Shown: positions 24,351 through 35,281 of the stretch, one piece after another
How positions within the stretch are numbered: the first letter of the stretch is position 1
Layout of the letters: every line of letters begins with the position of its first letter
Notes under the pieces: generated by a model
The model's input: the letters and a program-made list of their open reading frames with translations, nothing else
What the model was told of the DNA's origin: nothing
Databases searched by the model: none
DNA from: Acetobacteraceae bacterium
GTDB lineage: Bacteria > Pseudomonadota > Alphaproteobacteria > Acetobacterales > Acetobacteraceae
DNA: 64,000 nucleotides
Reading direction: 5' to 3'
Assembly: GCA_947475245.1 (NCBI GenBank)
Contig: CANJLW010000007.1
Span: 100,005-164,004 of the forward strand
Translations under genes and position numbers: made by a program

Positions 24351-25505
24351 TCAGGTACCTTCGGGTCGTTCATAGCATACCCGTCCGTCCTTCATCGTCA
24401 GGTGGGCCAGCAGACGGCGCTTGGCGACGATGGTATCGCCGTCGCTGTCGCGCAGTTCAAAGGCGCCCTCGCGCAGTTCAAACACCGCGATATCGGCGTT
24501 CGCCCCCGGCCGCAGGCTGCCGACGGTGCCTTCCAGGCCCATGATCCGGGCCGGGGCCGCGGTGGAACGCCGAACGATCTCCTCCAGCGGCAGGCCGAAA
24601 TGCAAAAGCTTCGACATCGTCGTCGGCAGGTCCCAGACCGGACCCTGCGTGGCCGTGGTGACGGTAAGATCGGTGGAAATCGTGTCGGGCAGGAAACCCT
24701 GATCGAGCGCCCGCTCGATCATCCGAAAGTTGAAATGGTTCCGCCCGTGGGCACAGTCGAAGATGATGCCGGCGCGCTGCGCTTCGACAACTTCCTTGAG
24801 CAGGAACTGCTTCTCCTGCCCCATGATCCCGTGCGCCCTGCCGTGATAGCAATGCGTCACGATGTCGCCGGGCTTCATGTGCTCGATCAGCGCCGGCAGC
24901 GGGATCGGCGAGTCCGTGATGTGCATCATCATCGGCACGCCGCCGGCCATGTCCGCGGTGCGACGCGCCAACTTCACCGGTTCGGCGGAATACTCCCACA
25001 CCAGACCCGGACCAAAGCGGAGCTTCACGCCGATCGCGAGGTCGGGGTTCTCCACGATCGTGCGGGCGCAGCCTTCGGGATCGGCATATGGGAAATGCGA
25101 CAACTCCCCGCCGCGAGAAGTGCCGGTGATGCCGATCGCCGACAGATTGACGAAGGCGCGCACGCGCGTGCGGACCTCGGTATCCAGCACATGGCGCAGA
25201 CCCGCGAAGTTGGAAGACCCGGCGCTGCCGGCGTCGCACAACGTGGTCACGCCGCTGCACCCGCAGATTTGATCCGTCCGTCCGCCCATGTCGTGCGCGT
25301 TGACGAAGACATGGGCGTGGATGTCGACCAGCCCCGGCATGACCAGCCGGCCCTTGGCATCGATGGTCTTGCGCGCCGGGTTGCCGGCCAAAGACGGCGC
25401 GACGGCGACGATCTTGCCGCCGGCGATGCCGATATCCATCATGCCGCGCAACCCGGCGGCGGGGTCGATGACGTCGCCTCCGGTCAATACCAAATCGAAC
25501 TGCAT
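24351..25505 (-). CDS. Amidohydrolase-superfamily metal-dependent hydrolase
   Basis: The 384-residue protein starts M-Q-F-D-L-V-L-T-G-G, then D-A-K-G-R-L-V-M-P-G-L-V-D-I-H-A-H with the His-x-His metal ligands near residue 67. Further ligands fit the likely carboxylated Lys in G-V-K-L-R-F, His in M-M-M-H-I-T-D, His in T-H-C-Y-H-G and Asp in I-S-T-D-L-T. The C-terminus has the family's closing G-S-L-R-P-G-A-N-A-D-I-A-V-F. It resembles the dihydroorotase-like deacetylase/enamidase group acting on C-N bonds in cyclic or acylated amides. The start at 25505 has GGGCGGAA before it. It follows the SDR gene after 16 bases, in a catabolic operon whose substrate is unknown. Confidence 0.88.
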   Translation of the reverse strand: MQFDLVLTGGDVIDPAAGLRGMMDIGIAGGKIVAVAPSLAGNPARKTIDAKGRLVMPGLVDIHAHVFVNAHDMGGRTDQICGCSGVTTLCDAGSAGSSNFAGLRHVLDTEVRTRVRAFVNLSAIGITGTSRGGELSHFPYADPEGCARTIVENPDLAIGVKLRFGPGLVWEYSAEPVKLARRTADMAGGVPMMMHITDSPIPLPALIEHMKPGDIVTHCYHGRAHGIMGQEKQFLLKEVVEAQRAGIIFDCAHGRNHFNFRMIERALDQGFLPDTISTDLTVTTATQGPVWDLPTTMSKLLHFGLPLEEIVRRSTAAPARIMGLEGTVGSLRPGANADIAVFELREGAFELRDSDGDTIVAKRRLLAHLTMKDGRVCYERPEGT

Positions 25506-25521
25506 TGTTCCGCCCTTTCGT

Positions 25522-26322
25522 TCAGGAGGCTCTGCTCGGCCCCACCAAGGTCGCTCCGCCGTCCACGCCCAGGACCTGACCGGTGATGTAGCGCGCCTGC
25601 TCCGACAGCAGGAAGCGCACGGCGGCGCCGATGTCCCAGCCATTGCCCTCCCGACCGAGGACGGAGGCCTTGCGACGAGTGTCGCGCGCCTGATCGGTCA
25701 TGCCCTTGGCGTAGACCATCGGCGTGTAGACCGGTCCCGGGAAGACGCAATTCACACGGATGCCGTCCGGGCCGTGATCGACCGCCATGGCCTGCGACAA
25801 CGCGATCACGGCACCCTTGGACACGCTGTAGGCCGTGAGCCCGCGCGGGCGCAGGGCGGAAATGGAGGAGATATTGACGATCGAGCCGCCGCCCGCCGTG
25901 CGGATCATCGCGGGAATGGCGTGTTTGCAGGTCAGGAACATCGTATCGACATTGACGTGCATGACGCGCGCCCAGGTCTCCTCCGTTTCGTCGACGACGC
26001 TGCCCTTGCTGCCGATGCCGACGTTGTTGTCGAGGCAATCGAGCCGTCCCCAACGCGATACCGCATCGGCGACCATCGCGGCGCATTGCGCGGACTCCGT
26101 CACGTCATACGACACGGCGGCGGCGGTTCCGCCCTCGGCCTCGATCATCGCGACGGTGCGTTCGGCCAGCGTCAGGTCGCGATCAACCACCAATACCTTC
26201 GCCCCCGCCCTGGCCAACAGGATGCACGCCGCTCGGCCGTTGCCGATGCCGTCGCCCACCGACCCACCGCCGGTGACGATCGCCACCTTACCCGTCAGGC
26301 CCCATTCGTCGTTCGGCGTCAT
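25522..26322 (-). CDS. Short-chain dehydrogenase/reductase (SDR)
   Basis: The 266-residue product has the classical SDR layout: the cofactor loop T-G-G-G-S-V-G-D-G-I-G near residues 17-27, D-N-N-V-G in place of the usual N-N-A-G, the catalytic Ser in N-I-S-S, and Y-S-V-S-K with catalytic Tyr and Lys. It ends G-Q-V-L-G-V-D-G-G-A. An Asp after beta-2 (V-V-D-R-D) suggests NAD rather than NADP. The likely reaction is oxidation of a hydroxyl group or reduction of a ketone in the breakdown pathway of this operon. It lies 19 bases after the LLM oxidoreductase gene and 16 before the amidohydrolase gene. Confidence 0.92.
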   Translation of the reverse strand: MTPNDEWGLTGKVAIVTGGGSVGDGIGNGRAACILLARAGAKVLVVDRDLTLAERTVAMIEAEGGTAAAVSYDVTESAQCAAMVADAVSRWGRLDCLDNNVGIGSKGSVVDETEETWARVMHVNVDTMFLTCKHAIPAMIRTAGGGSIVNISSISALRPRGLTAYSVSKGAVIALSQAMAVDHGPDGIRVNCVFPGPVYTPMVYAKGMTDQARDTRRKASVLGREGNGWDIGAAVRFLLSEQARYITGQVLGVDGGATLVGPSRAS

Positions 26323-26341
26323 CGCATCGGCTCCCGGTTTG

Positions 26342-27202
26342 TCATCCGTTCGCTTTTTGCATGAGTTCGGCGATGGCGTCGATCTTGGGCAGCAGCGTCG
26401 CCGCCGGCTCCGACTCCAGCGCGAACACGACCCGTTCGACGCCGAGATCGTCGTAGCGCTTCATCAGATCGGCGTCCCGACGCCCGTGCCAGACGGTGAT
26501 GGCGATGGAGCGCGGATCGCGGCCGGCGGCCTCTGCCATGCGATGGAACTCTGGGATCATGTCGGCGATCTGGCGATAGCTGCCGTATCGCGCGGCCTGC
26601 GGCAGCCAGCCGTCGGCGTAGCGAATGGCCCGCCGAGCGGAGTAGGGGAATGCACCGCCGACGTAGATTGGGGGATGGGGGGTTTGGATGGGTTTCGGCC
26701 AGGCGCGCATCGGGCCGAAGTCGACCAGTTCGCCGTGGTATTCGGCGATATCCTGGGTCCAGATCCGTTGCATGGCCTCCACGTTCTCCCGCGCTCGTTT
26801 GTGGCGGGTGGCAAATGCGGTGCCGTGGTTTTCCATTTCGTCCCGGTTCCAGCCGTTACCGATCCCAAACAGGAACCGCCCGGCGGAAACCTGATCGATG
26901 GATGCGACGAGCTTGGCGGTCTGGATCGGATCGCGCTGCGCCACCAGGCAGATGCCGGTGCCGATCTTCAGGGTGTGTGTCGCCGCCGCCGCCGCGGTCA
27001 GGGCGACGAACGGGTCCATGGCGTCGTAGTACTTCTTCGGCAGGTCGCCGCCCCCCGGGAACGGAGTCAGTCGGCTCAGCGGGATGTGGGAGTGTTCCGG
27101 CGCCCAGACGGAATCGAAGCCGCGCCGTTCCAGCGCCGGGCCGAGTTCCGTCGGATGCATGGCATAATCGGTGAAGAACATTGAAGCACCGTAGGCCGGC
27201 AT
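26342..27202 (-). CDS. LLM-class (luciferase-like) flavin/F420 oxidoreductase
   Basis: The 286-residue product fits the bacterial luciferase-like TIM barrel annotated as LLM class F420-dependent oxidoreductase: A-P-E-H-S-H-I-P near residue 35, I-G-T-G-I-C-L-V near 77, G-R-F-L-F-G-I-G-N-G-W-N-R-D-E near 104-118, the H-G-E-L-V-D-F block, and P-I-Y-V-G-G-A. Such enzymes oxidise or monooxygenate substrates using FMN or F420. The ATG at 27202 has GGGGAGG a few bases upstream. The open frame continues far upstream, but that part runs antisense through rplU-rpmA-obgE and is not coding. First gene of the four-gene minus-strand operon. Confidence 0.9.
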   Translation of the reverse strand: MPAYGASMFFTDYAMHPTELGPALERRGFDSVWAPEHSHIPLSRLTPFPGGGDLPKKYYDAMDPFVALTAAAAATHTLKIGTGICLVAQRDPIQTAKLVASIDQVSAGRFLFGIGNGWNRDEMENHGTAFATRHKRARENVEAMQRIWTQDIAEYHGELVDFGPMRAWPKPIQTPHPPIYVGGAFPYSARRAIRYADGWLPQAARYGSYRQIADMIPEFHRMAEAAGRDPRSIAITVWHGRRDADLMKRYDDLGVERVVFALESEPAATLLPKIDAIAELMQKANG

Positions 27203-27279
27203 GGCATCCTCCCCTTCGTTATCGCGCATGATGCGGCAGGGCGGTCCACGCCTCCAGCCCTGATCGTGACAAATCCGCG

Positions 27280-27307
27280 TTGACTCCGTGGCCCCGCCCG
27301 CTATACA
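27280..27307 (+). promoter_or_regulatory. Sigma-70 promoter of the rplU-rpmA operon
   Basis: TTGACT (27280-27285) and TATACA (27302-27307) are 16 bases apart, a strong housekeeping-type promoter. It lies about 60 bases before the rplU start and leaves a leader of roughly 50 bases. Confidence 0.65.
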
Positions 27308-27367
27308 CCCCGCTCCTCGGTCGCTGGGCATTCCCCGCGGCCCGTGCTGTCTTGGGAACACGAACCA

Positions 27368-27748
27368 ATGTTTGCTGTCATCCGCACCGGCGGAAAGCAG
27401 TATCGCGTCTCTCCGAACGCGGTACTCAAGGTCGAAAAGCTGGACGCCGAAGCCGGCGGGACCGTGACGTTTACCGATGTCCTCGCCGTTGGCGGCGACG
27501 GTAGCCTGACGCTGGGCGCGCCGACCATCGCCGACGCGTCGGTGACGGCGACCGTTATCGCGCAAGACCGGCTCGATAAGATCATCATCTTCAAGAAGCG
27601 CCGCCGGCAGAACAGCCGCCGCCGCAACGGCCATCGCCAGCACGTCACCGTGCTGCGCATCGCCGGCATCAACGCCAACGGCCAGACCTACACGGCGCCT
27701 GAAGCGCCGGCGGAAGCCGCGGCCGAAACTCAAGCCCCGCAGGAGTAA
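27368..27748 (+). CDS. rplU: 50S ribosomal protein L21
   Basis: The 126-residue product starts [14 protein letters not shown] and has the L21 core with [20 protein letters not shown] near residues 75-94 and L-R-I-A-G-I. It is a 23S rRNA-binding protein of the large subunit. The C-terminus carries an extra Ala/Pro/Glu-rich tail of about 20 residues, often seen in alphaproteobacteria. The start at 27368 matches the universal L21 N-terminus; an upstream in-frame ATG adds eight unlikely residues. rpmA follows after six bases. Confidence 0.97.
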   Translation: MFAVIRTGGKQYRVSPNAVLKVEKLDAEAGGTVTFTDVLAVGGDGSLTLGAPTIADASVTATVIAQDRLDKIIIFKKRRRQNSRRRNGHRQHVTVLRIAGINANGQTYTAPEAPAEAAAETQAPQE

Positions 27749-27754
27749 CCGTCC

Positions 27755-28024
27755 ATGGCTCATAAAAAAGCAGGCGGCTCGTCCCGCAACGGTCGTGATA
27801 CCGAAGGCCGCCGCCTCGGCGTCAAGAAGTACGGCGGTGAGAAAGTCATCGCCGGCAACATTCTGATCCGTCAGCGCGGCACCAAGTGGTACCCCGGACA
27901 GGGCGTCGGCCTCGGTCGCGACCACACGATCTTCGCGCTGATCGACGGCCGGGTGGAATTCAACACCCGCTCCGAAGGCCGCGTGCACATCTCCGTCCGA
28001 CCGTTGCCGATCGCCGCCGAATAA
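27755..28024 (+). CDS. rpmA: 50S ribosomal protein L27
   Basis: The 89-residue product starts [15 protein letters not shown], the conserved N-terminus that reaches toward the peptidyl-transferase centre, followed by R-L-G-V-K-K-Y-G-G and the [18 protein letters not shown] core. The length is normal. It is the second gene of the rplU-rpmA operon and is followed by a strong terminator, so obgE probably has its own promoter or depends on read-through. Confidence 0.98.
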   Translation: MAHKKAGGSSRNGRDTEGRRLGVKKYGGEKVIAGNILIRQRGTKWYPGQGVGLGRDHTIFALIDGRVEFNTRSEGRVHISVRPLPIAAE

Positions 28025-29122
<1,098 letters not shown>

Positions 29123-29139
29123 GCGATCAACGTGTCCTC

Positions 29140-30267
29140 ATGTCCCTGACCATCGCCTCCGCCCAACGCCTCGTCGTCAAGATCGGCAGCGCCCTGGTCG
29201 TCGACCAACGCGACGCCGCACCGCGCACTGCCTGGTTGGCCGGAGTCGCCGCCGACATCGCCGCCCTGCGCGCGCGGGGAACAGAGGTCATCGTCGTGTC
29301 GTCCGGCGCAATCGCCCTCGCCCGCCGTACTCTCGGGCTGACCCGCAAGCGCCTGAAGCTCGAAGAAAAGCAAGCCGCCGCCGCCGTCGGTCAAATCCGC
29401 CTGGCACAGGCCTGGAGCGAAGCGCTCTCCGCCGTCGGTCTGACCGCCGCGCAGCTGCTGCTGACCCCCGACGATACCGAGGATCGACGCCGTTACCTCA
29501 ACGCCCGCGCCACGCTGAACACCCTGCTGTCTCTGGGCTGCATTCCCGTGATCAACGAGAATGACACGGTCGCGACGGCGGAGATTCGCTTCGGCGACAA
29601 TGATCGCCTCGCCGCCCGCGTGGCCGAAATGGTGCAGGCCGATCAACTCGTCCTGCTCTCCGACATCGACGGGCTATACACCGCCGATCCGCGTCGCGAT
29701 CCGTCCGCGCGCCATATCCCGGTCGTCGAAACACTGACCGCCGAGATTGAGGCGATGGGCGGCGATCCGCCGCCGGGCTACTCCTCGGGCGGCATGCGCA
29801 CCAAGCTGGTCGCCGCGCGCATTGCCACCCAGGCCGGCTGCGCCATGGCGATCGCTCAGGGCATCCCGCAAAATGCCCCCGAACGCCCGCTGAGCGCGCT
29901 GCTCGACGGCGCGCCGTGCACCTGGTTCCTGCCCGCCCCCGAAGGCCGCACCGCCCGTAAGCGCTGGATCGCGGGCGCGTTGTCGCCGCAGGGCACGCTG
30001 ACGGTCGACGCCGGCGCCGCCAAGGCGCTACGCGCCGGTCGATCCTTGCTCCCGGCCGGCGTGCGCGCCGTGCAGGGCAGTTTCGACCGTGGCGACGCCG
30101 TCATGGTCGCGGGGCCCGACGGCATGGTCCTCGCTCGGGGCCTCTCCGCTTACGCCAGCAGCGACGCCGAACGCATCGCCGGACATCGGTCCAGCGAGAT
30201 CGAGGCCATCCTCGGCTGGCGCGGACGCGACGAAATGGTCCACCGCGACGACCTCGTCCTGGTTTGA
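29140..30267 (+). CDS. proB: Glutamate 5-kinase
   Basis: The 375-residue enzyme phosphorylates glutamate, the first step of proline synthesis. The N-terminal amino-acid-kinase domain has [28 protein letters not shown] and L-L-S-D-I-D-G-L-Y. The C-terminal PUA domain begins near residue 275 (R-K-R-W-I-A-G-A-L). The start is the ATG at 29140, giving the standard N-terminus, and the spacing after obgE suggests one operon. The last 240 bases lie antisense to the 3' part of the NYN-domain gene. Confidence 0.96.
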   Translation: MSLTIASAQRLVVKIGSALVVDQRDAAPRTAWLAGVAADIAALRARGTEVIVVSSGAIALARRTLGLTRKRLKLEEKQAAAAVGQIRLAQAWSEALSAVGLTAAQLLLTPDDTEDRRRYLNARATLNTLLSLGCIPVINENDTVATAEIRFGDNDRLAARVAEMVQADQLVLLSDIDGLYTADPRRDPSARHIPVVETLTAEIEAMGGDPPPGYSSGGMRTKLVAARIATQAGCAMAIAQGIPQNAPERPLSALLDGAPCTWFLPAPEGRTARKRWIAGALSPQGTLTVDAGAAKALRAGRSLLPAGVRAVQGSFDRGDAVMVAGPDGMVLARGLSAYASSDAERIAGHRSSEIEAILGWRGRDEMVHRDDLVLV

Positions 30268-32151
30268 TTCAGAACCGATCCACAGACGCAGCATAGACCG
30301 CTCGTCTTCCGACAATTCCACCCTGTTATCGGCGCAATGCGCCTCCAGACTGTCAGCATAGACTTCCGCCAGATGCTGGGCATAGGTATCCGGCACCGTC
30401 GATGTCGGCCATTCCACGTGATCGTCCAGCGTTGTGATCACATACTGAATCGTATCGCGCGACAGACGGAACCCGCTCGCCTCGCAATTATCTTCCACCG
30501 CCCAGGTCAATTCCTGCAAGCCGTATTCGCCGGTCAGGTCGAACTGGCTGGTCGCCAGGGCCTGCGCGATTCCGTCGAACACCGCGCCATAGCGATTGGG
30601 CAGCAGGCGCGGGCATTCGGTGACGGCGAACACCATCTCCACCAGGCTTTGTAACGCGGGCGACGGCTTCATCCGCCCGTCGTCGTCGGTCGCCGTGGCG
30701 ACGAATGGATCGTGCCGCGTCGGATCGTAGACAAAGCCGCGGCCGATCCGAAGCAAGGCAAGATGGCGATCGTCGAGACCGCCGATGAACGTCGCCAACG
30801 ATGCAACGCCGCTGGGCAAGGTGATCGGTTCGCCACCCAGACGCGCGACCAGATCGTCCAACGCCAGGGGCGTCGGCTCGTCCTCGACAATACCGTGAAT
30901 GGCGGCCACGAGGTCGGCGTGAATGGCTCCGTCAGATCGTTCGTCCGCGCGTGCTTCCGGCGGGGGAACGTCGTCGGACGTTTGCCTGGGCAGCGCGAGA
31001 TCGTCCTTGTCGTGACGCGTCGGGTCGTAGGCAAAGCCGGTGCCCTGAGCGATCAGCGCGATGTGCGGATCGTCGGCGCCGGTCAACAGGGCAGAGAAGC
31101 TTTGACCGTTCGGCCACTCCCGCGGCGGCAATCCAACCACCTTACGTCGCACCAGATTGCCCAGATGCGACAACAGGATCGGTCGAGGGCTAAGCGCCAG
31201 AAGTTCCCGCACCGCGTCGATCACCTGTTCCGTCAGCGTTGCCGGGTCTTCCGCGACACCGATCATCCAGCGCTGCGGGTCCGATTTGTCGATGGCCAGC
31301 GAAGGCTCCAGCCGCACGATTTCCTCGAACAACCGGGTCATGGTGCCAAATCCCAACCACCGGCCGGCGGTCTGATCGCGGAACTCCGGGTATTGGTGCA
31401 GGATCGACGTCAGATCGTTGATCCACATCCGCCCGTGCTCCGCGATGTGATCGGCCACGGCCTTGGCGACCGGCGCGATCGGCACGGCGGAGGCGATGTG
31501 GTTCCAACCCGTGCGGGGCTTCTCCGCCTCGGTCCCGGAAATGCCCAACGCACGCTCGATGAAATCGTGCTCCCCAATCAGGAAATCGCTGGCCGCGCGA
31601 TACGGCGCGGCGGCCAATCGATTGGCATAGACCGAGGTGCGCCGATCGTGTTCGCGCAACCGCACCAGAACCGGGGTGAAATCCGCGTCCGCCGACAGGA
31701 TGATGAATTCTTCGAACCGCGTCGGGTGCGCCAGCGCGTCCATGATGTCCATCGCCATCACGATATCGGCGGAATTCTTGGTGCCGCGCGTCAGCCTTGG
31801 ACAATCGACGACGGAAAACCCGGCGCGGGTGAAGAAGCCGCGAAATCCGCGAAAATGAACCGGTGCGCCGGCGGACCGTTCGGCCGGTTCGTGAATATCG
31901 GTGGGCCGGTCGGCGCGCGCGGGATCAATGAAGCCCTCGGGGTTCAGATAGCAGCGCCGCATCAGGATGGAGCGTGGAACCGGCGGCGCGTCGGATCCGG
32001 GCGGCTGCGCGTGCTGACCGGTTTCGAAGAACCGCAGCCAATCGTCGGGGCTGCGCCCGAAGGCGTGCGCGGCAGAGGGTCGGATCGAGAACAGGCTGCC
32101 GAAGACATTGTCGAAATCAACAAAAAGCGCGGTCCGTATCGGCGAGGTCAT
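30028..32151 (-). CDS. NYN-domain (LabA-like) predicted RNase with three OST-HTH/LOTUS-like repeats
   Basis: The 707-residue product begins with a NYN nuclease domain (about residues 5-190): L-F-V-D-F-D-N-V at 9-16, S-A-D-I-V-M-A-M-D and L-S-A-D-A-D-F supply the acidic metal site. Three OST-HTH-like modules follow near 220-300, 308-380 and 415-480; the second and third both end G-F-x-Y-D-P-T-R-H-D. OST-HTH domains bind RNA, so an RNA-processing or RNA-silencing nuclease is inferred. The ATG at 32151 starts right before the NYN core. The last 80 codons run antisense over proB, and the true end might be affected by an error, although the frame stays open to a TAG at 30028. Confidence 0.85.
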   Translation of the reverse strand: MTSPIRTALFVDFDNVFGSLFSIRPSAAHAFGRSPDDWLRFFETGQHAQPPGSDAPPVPRSILMRRCYLNPEGFIDPARADRPTDIHEPAERSAGAPVHFRGFRGFFTRAGFSVVDCPRLTRGTKNSADIVMAMDIMDALAHPTRFEEFIILSADADFTPVLVRLREHDRRTSVYANRLAAAPYRAASDFLIGEHDFIERALGISGTEAEKPRTGWNHIASAVPIAPVAKAVADHIAEHGRMWINDLTSILHQYPEFRDQTAGRWLGFGTMTRLFEEIVRLEPSLAIDKSDPQRWMIGVAEDPATLTEQVIDAVRELLALSPRPILLSHLGNLVRRKVVGLPPREWPNGQSFSALLTGADDPHIALIAQGTGFAYDPTRHDKDDLALPRQTSDDVPPPEARADERSDGAIHADLVAAIHGIVEDEPTPLALDDLVARLGGEPITLPSGVASLATFIGGLDDRHLALLRIGRGFVYDPTRHDPFVATATDDDGRMKPSPALQSLVEMVFAVTECPRLLPNRYGAVFDGIAQALATSQFDLTGEYGLQELTWAVEDNCEASGFRLSRDTIQYVITTLDDHVEWPTSTVPDTYAQHLAEVYADSLEAHCADNRVELSEDERSMLRLWIGSESNQDEVVAVDHFVASAPAEDGLDLAGPMSGDAFGVAAGVSGEAPSEDHAVGPRDHDGVATVETALHGAHAGREQGSTGA

Positions 32152-32374
32152 ACGATGTCCTGCTATGGATGGGCGGTGCTGAAAAAGCGCGGCGAACGGT
32201 TCGTTAAGATTGCTGAAAATTGGGATTGCCGAGCAGGGTCGCAAGTCCTGGATCGGCCTTTGACGGACACAAGATTTCCGCCGGTATGCTCAGTTCCGCG
32301 AGAGCGGACCCTGGACGGAATGGGCGACCAGCGGAGTTCCCCCACGAGATCAAGGCCGGCTAACGAAACGCGGA

Positions 32375-33088
32375 CTACGCCCCCATCGAGACGACCGCCC
32401 CATTCCGGACCTCGGAAGCCAGCACCATCGCCGCCAGAGTCGGGGCGGCATCCTCGGGCGGCGGAAACGACTCAGGCACTGCCCCCGGGAAAGCCTGTGA
32501 CCGCAGCCGGGTCCGCATCGGTCCTGGATCGAACAAATTCACCTTTAGGTTGGTCGTCGCGACCTCGGCCGCCCAACTCAGTGCCAGATGGGCCATCGCC
32601 GCCTTACTCGCTCCATACGGCCCCCAATACGCCTCCGGCATCCCCGCTCGGCTGTCGGTCGCGAAGACCGCCCGCCCTGCCGGCCCGTGCCGCAGAAGAG
32701 GATCGCAGGTGCGGATCAAGCGCCACGCGGCGGTCATGTTCACCGCCACGACCTCGTTCCAATCCTCCGGCTGGATATGTGCCACCGGCGTAAGCTTCCC
32801 CAGCACCGCCGAACAATGCACCAGCGCATCCAACCGCCCGAAGCGCTGGTACAAAGTCGGCCCGATCGCATCGATCCGGGTCGGTTCGCGCAAATCCAAA
32901 GCCAGCAGCGTGGCTGCCCCGCCGATCGCGCGGATCGCGTCGTCGGTCTCCTCCAACCCGCCCTGGGTGCGCGCCGTCAGCACGACATGCGCCCCCAGCC
33001 GAGCAAGCTCGACCGCGACGGCGGCGCCAAGGCCCCGGCTGGCGCCGGTGACCAGCGCCACGGAACCCTCCGGAAACCGCTCGCTCAT
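32375..33088 (-). CDS. SDR-family oxidoreductase, purF-linked
   Basis: The 237-residue product has the SDR cofactor loop T-G-A-S-R-G-L-G near residues 14-21, T-A-R-T after beta-2 (favouring NADP), and an active site of Ser in A-T-D-S-R with Tyr and Lys in Y-G-A-S-K. The ATG overlaps the purF stop (ATGA), so it is translated with purF. An SDR directly after purF is a recurrent alphaproteobacterial arrangement, but the substrate is not established. Confidence 0.9.
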   Translation of the reverse strand: MSERFPEGSVALVTGASRGLGAAVAVELARLGAHVVLTARTQGGLEETDDAIRAIGGAATLLALDLREPTRIDAIGPTLYQRFGRLDALVHCSAVLGKLTPVAHIQPEDWNEVVAVNMTAAWRLIRTCDPLLRHGPAGRAVFATDSRAGMPEAYWGPYGASKAAMAHLALSWAAEVATTNLKVNLFDPGPMRTRLRSQAFPGAVPESFPPPEDAAPTLAAMVLASEVRNGAVVSMGA

Positions 33089-34554
33089 TGGCCGGCGGCG
33101 AGCAGGGTGAGTTGACGGTCGGCGGTTTCCGCCTGATCGGGCAGCGCGATCGGATAGTCGCCGGTGAAGCAGGCATCGCAATAATGCGGCGCGGCCGGAT
33201 CGCGCGACGACTTGCCCAGCGCCCGATATAACCCGTCGATGGAGATAAAGGCCAGGCTGTCGGCGCCGATGATCTCCGCCATTTCCGTCACATTGTTCTG
33301 CGCGGCCAACAGTTTGCTGCGCTCCGGCGTGTCGATGCCATAGAAGCAGGAATGCGTCGTGGGCGGCGAGGAGATGCGCATATGCACCTCCAGCGCGCCG
33401 GCCTGACGCACCATTTCGACGATCTTGCGGCTGGTGGTGCCGCGCACGATCGAATCGTCCACCAGGATGACGCGCTTGCCCTCCAATACCGGGCGATTGG
33501 CGGAGTGTTTCAGCTTCACGCCGAGATTGCGGATTTGGTCCGTTGGCTCGATGAAGGTGCGCCCGACATAGTGGTTGCGGATGATGCCGAGTTCGAACGG
33601 TATGCCGCTCTCCTTGGCGAAGCCCATGGCGGCGGGCACGCCGGAATCGGGCACAGGCACGATCACGTCGGCCTCCACCGGGGATTCGCGCGCCAGTTCC
33701 GCACCGATGCGCTTGCGGGCGTCGTAGACGGGCATGCCTTCCATGACGGAGTCCGGACGGGCGAAGTAGATATACTCGAACACGCAAAAGCGTTCCGCGG
33801 TGCGGCCGAACGGCTTGATACTGCGCACGCCGCGGTCGTCGATCACGACGATCTCTCCCGGCTCGACATCGCGGATGAAGTCGGCACCGACGATATCCAG
33901 CGCGCAGCTTTCGCTGGTCAGCACCCAGCCGCCCTGTGCGTCGTGACCGGGGATGCGGCCCAGGATCAACGGGCGAACGCCAAGCGGATCGCGCACGCCC
34001 ATCAGTGCCTTGTTCGACAAGGCGACCAGCGAATAGGCCCCGACCACCTGTTTCAACGCATCGATCAGGCGGTCTTCCACCGTCGAATACAAGCTGATGG
34101 CGATCAGGTGGATAAACACCTCGGAGTCCGTGGTGGACTGGAACAGGCAGCCGCGCTGCACCAGCGCGCGATGCAGGATATGGGCGTTGGTCAGGTTGCC
34201 GTTATGTGCCACCGCAAAGCCGCCGAATGCGAAATCCGCATACAGCGGCTGCACATTGCGCAGGATCGTCTCCCCGGTCGTGGCATAGCGGTTATGCCCG
34301 ATGGCGATGCGCCCTTGCAGCGAGTCGATCACGCTTTTGGCGCCGAAGTTATCGCCGACCAGGCCCATGCCGCGATGGGAGTGAAAGCCCTTGCCGTCGA
34401 AGCTGACGATACCGGTTGCTTCCTGCCCGCGGTGTTGCAGCGCGTGCAGCCCCAGCGCGGTGACCGCGGCGGCGTCCGGCACGTTCCAGACGCCGAACAC
34501 GCCGCATTCCTCGTGCAGTTTGTCGTCGTCGAACGGATGAGTTGTCAGGGCCAT
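33085..34554 (-). CDS. purF: Amidophosphoribosyltransferase
   Basis: The 489-residue enzyme makes 5-phosphoribosylamine from PRPP and glutamine, the first committed step of purine synthesis. A 16-residue propeptide precedes Cys17 (E-E-C-G-V-F-G), the nucleophile of the class II glutaminase domain; L-Q-H-R-G-Q-E and G-H-N-R-Y-A-T-T-G support this. The phosphoribosyltransferase half has the PRPP loop V-I-L-V-D-D-S-I-V-R-G-T-T-S near residue 345. The start at 34554 gives a normal propeptide length. It follows cvpA by 14 bases and precedes the SDR with overlap, forming cvpA-purF-SDR. Confidence 0.97.
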   Translation of the reverse strand: MALTTHPFDDDKLHEECGVFGVWNVPDAAAVTALGLHALQHRGQEATGIVSFDGKGFHSHRGMGLVGDNFGAKSVIDSLQGRIAIGHNRYATTGETILRNVQPLYADFAFGGFAVAHNGNLTNAHILHRALVQRGCLFQSTTDSEVFIHLIAISLYSTVEDRLIDALKQVVGAYSLVALSNKALMGVRDPLGVRPLILGRIPGHDAQGGWVLTSESCALDIVGADFIRDVEPGEIVVIDDRGVRSIKPFGRTAERFCVFEYIYFARPDSVMEGMPVYDARKRIGAELARESPVEADVIVPVPDSGVPAAMGFAKESGIPFELGIIRNHYVGRTFIEPTDQIRNLGVKLKHSANRPVLEGKRVILVDDSIVRGTTSRKIVEMVRQAGALEVHMRISSPPTTHSCFYGIDTPERSKLLAAQNNVTEMAEIIGADSLAFISIDGLYRALGKSSRDPAAPHYCDACFTGDYPIALPDQAETADRQLTLLAAGQ

Positions 34555-34568
34555 GGTGCGGATTGCTC

Positions 34569-35174
34569 CTAATCCCGGGCGGGCAGTTTCGCGGGGGGAC
34601 GCCCGGTGGGCGTTCCCTGTGGGGTAGCGCGCAACAGCGACTCGGCGGTGGTTTCGCGGGAGTGCGGTGGTGCGTAAACGGGTGGCACGCGCATCGACGA
34701 CGGAGCAAGGTGCTCCACCGCCCATGTGGCACCGCCATAAGTCGAATCAAGCAGGCGCGCCTTCAGCACGGCGTCGGGCCATTGCTCGATCGGCATCGCC
34801 AGACCGAACAGGATATAGGCGGCGACGACCAGCGCCGCACCGCGCGCCATGCCGAACAGCATGCCCAGCGTGCGATCGAGCCCGCCGAGACCCAGACCCT
34901 TGGTGGCGGCGCTGGCCCAGCGGGCGACGAGGCCGAGGATGAAGATCGACACGACGAACAGCGCCGCGCCGGTCATCCAATCGACGATCCAGTCCGCCAT
35001 GTTCGCGAAGTAATGCGCGACCAGGGGACGCGCGGGGGCGAAGCCCCAGATGGCGATGAAGCCGGCCCCGATCCAGGCACCGATGCCCAGCACCTCGCGG
35101 ACAAACCCGCGCATGAACGCAAGCGCGGCGGAAACCGCCAGCACGCCCAGGACCGCGAGATCAACCCATGTCAT
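34569..35174 (-). CDS. cvpA: CvpA family inner-membrane protein
   Basis: The 201-residue protein starts M-T-W-V-D-L-A-V-L-G-V-L and has four predicted membrane helices within the first 135 residues, with the family's R-G-F-V-R-E-V-L and G-L-D-R-x-L-G-x-L-F-G-x-A-R-G. The C-terminal 60 residues are Pro/Thr-rich and probably disordered. CvpA is named for its role in colicin V production in E. coli and is usually next to purF, as here. Start chosen at 35174, where the first membrane helix begins. Confidence 0.92.
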   Translation of the reverse strand: MTWVDLAVLGVLAVSAALAFMRGFVREVLGIGAWIGAGFIAIWGFAPARPLVAHYFANMADWIVDWMTGAALFVVSIFILGLVARWASAATKGLGLGGLDRTLGMLFGMARGAALVVAAYILFGLAMPIEQWPDAVLKARLLDSTYGGATWAVEHLAPSSMRVPPVYAPPHSRETTAESLLRATPQGTPTGRPPAKLPARD

Positions 35175-35281
35175 GCGACCGCCATAGTAGCCCGGGCGGG
35201 TTATCGGCTGGCGCGCCCCAAACGCCAAGCCCAGTTGACGCGTTGCGGACGATTTCCTCCGGCGGTGGCGGATTTACCCGC

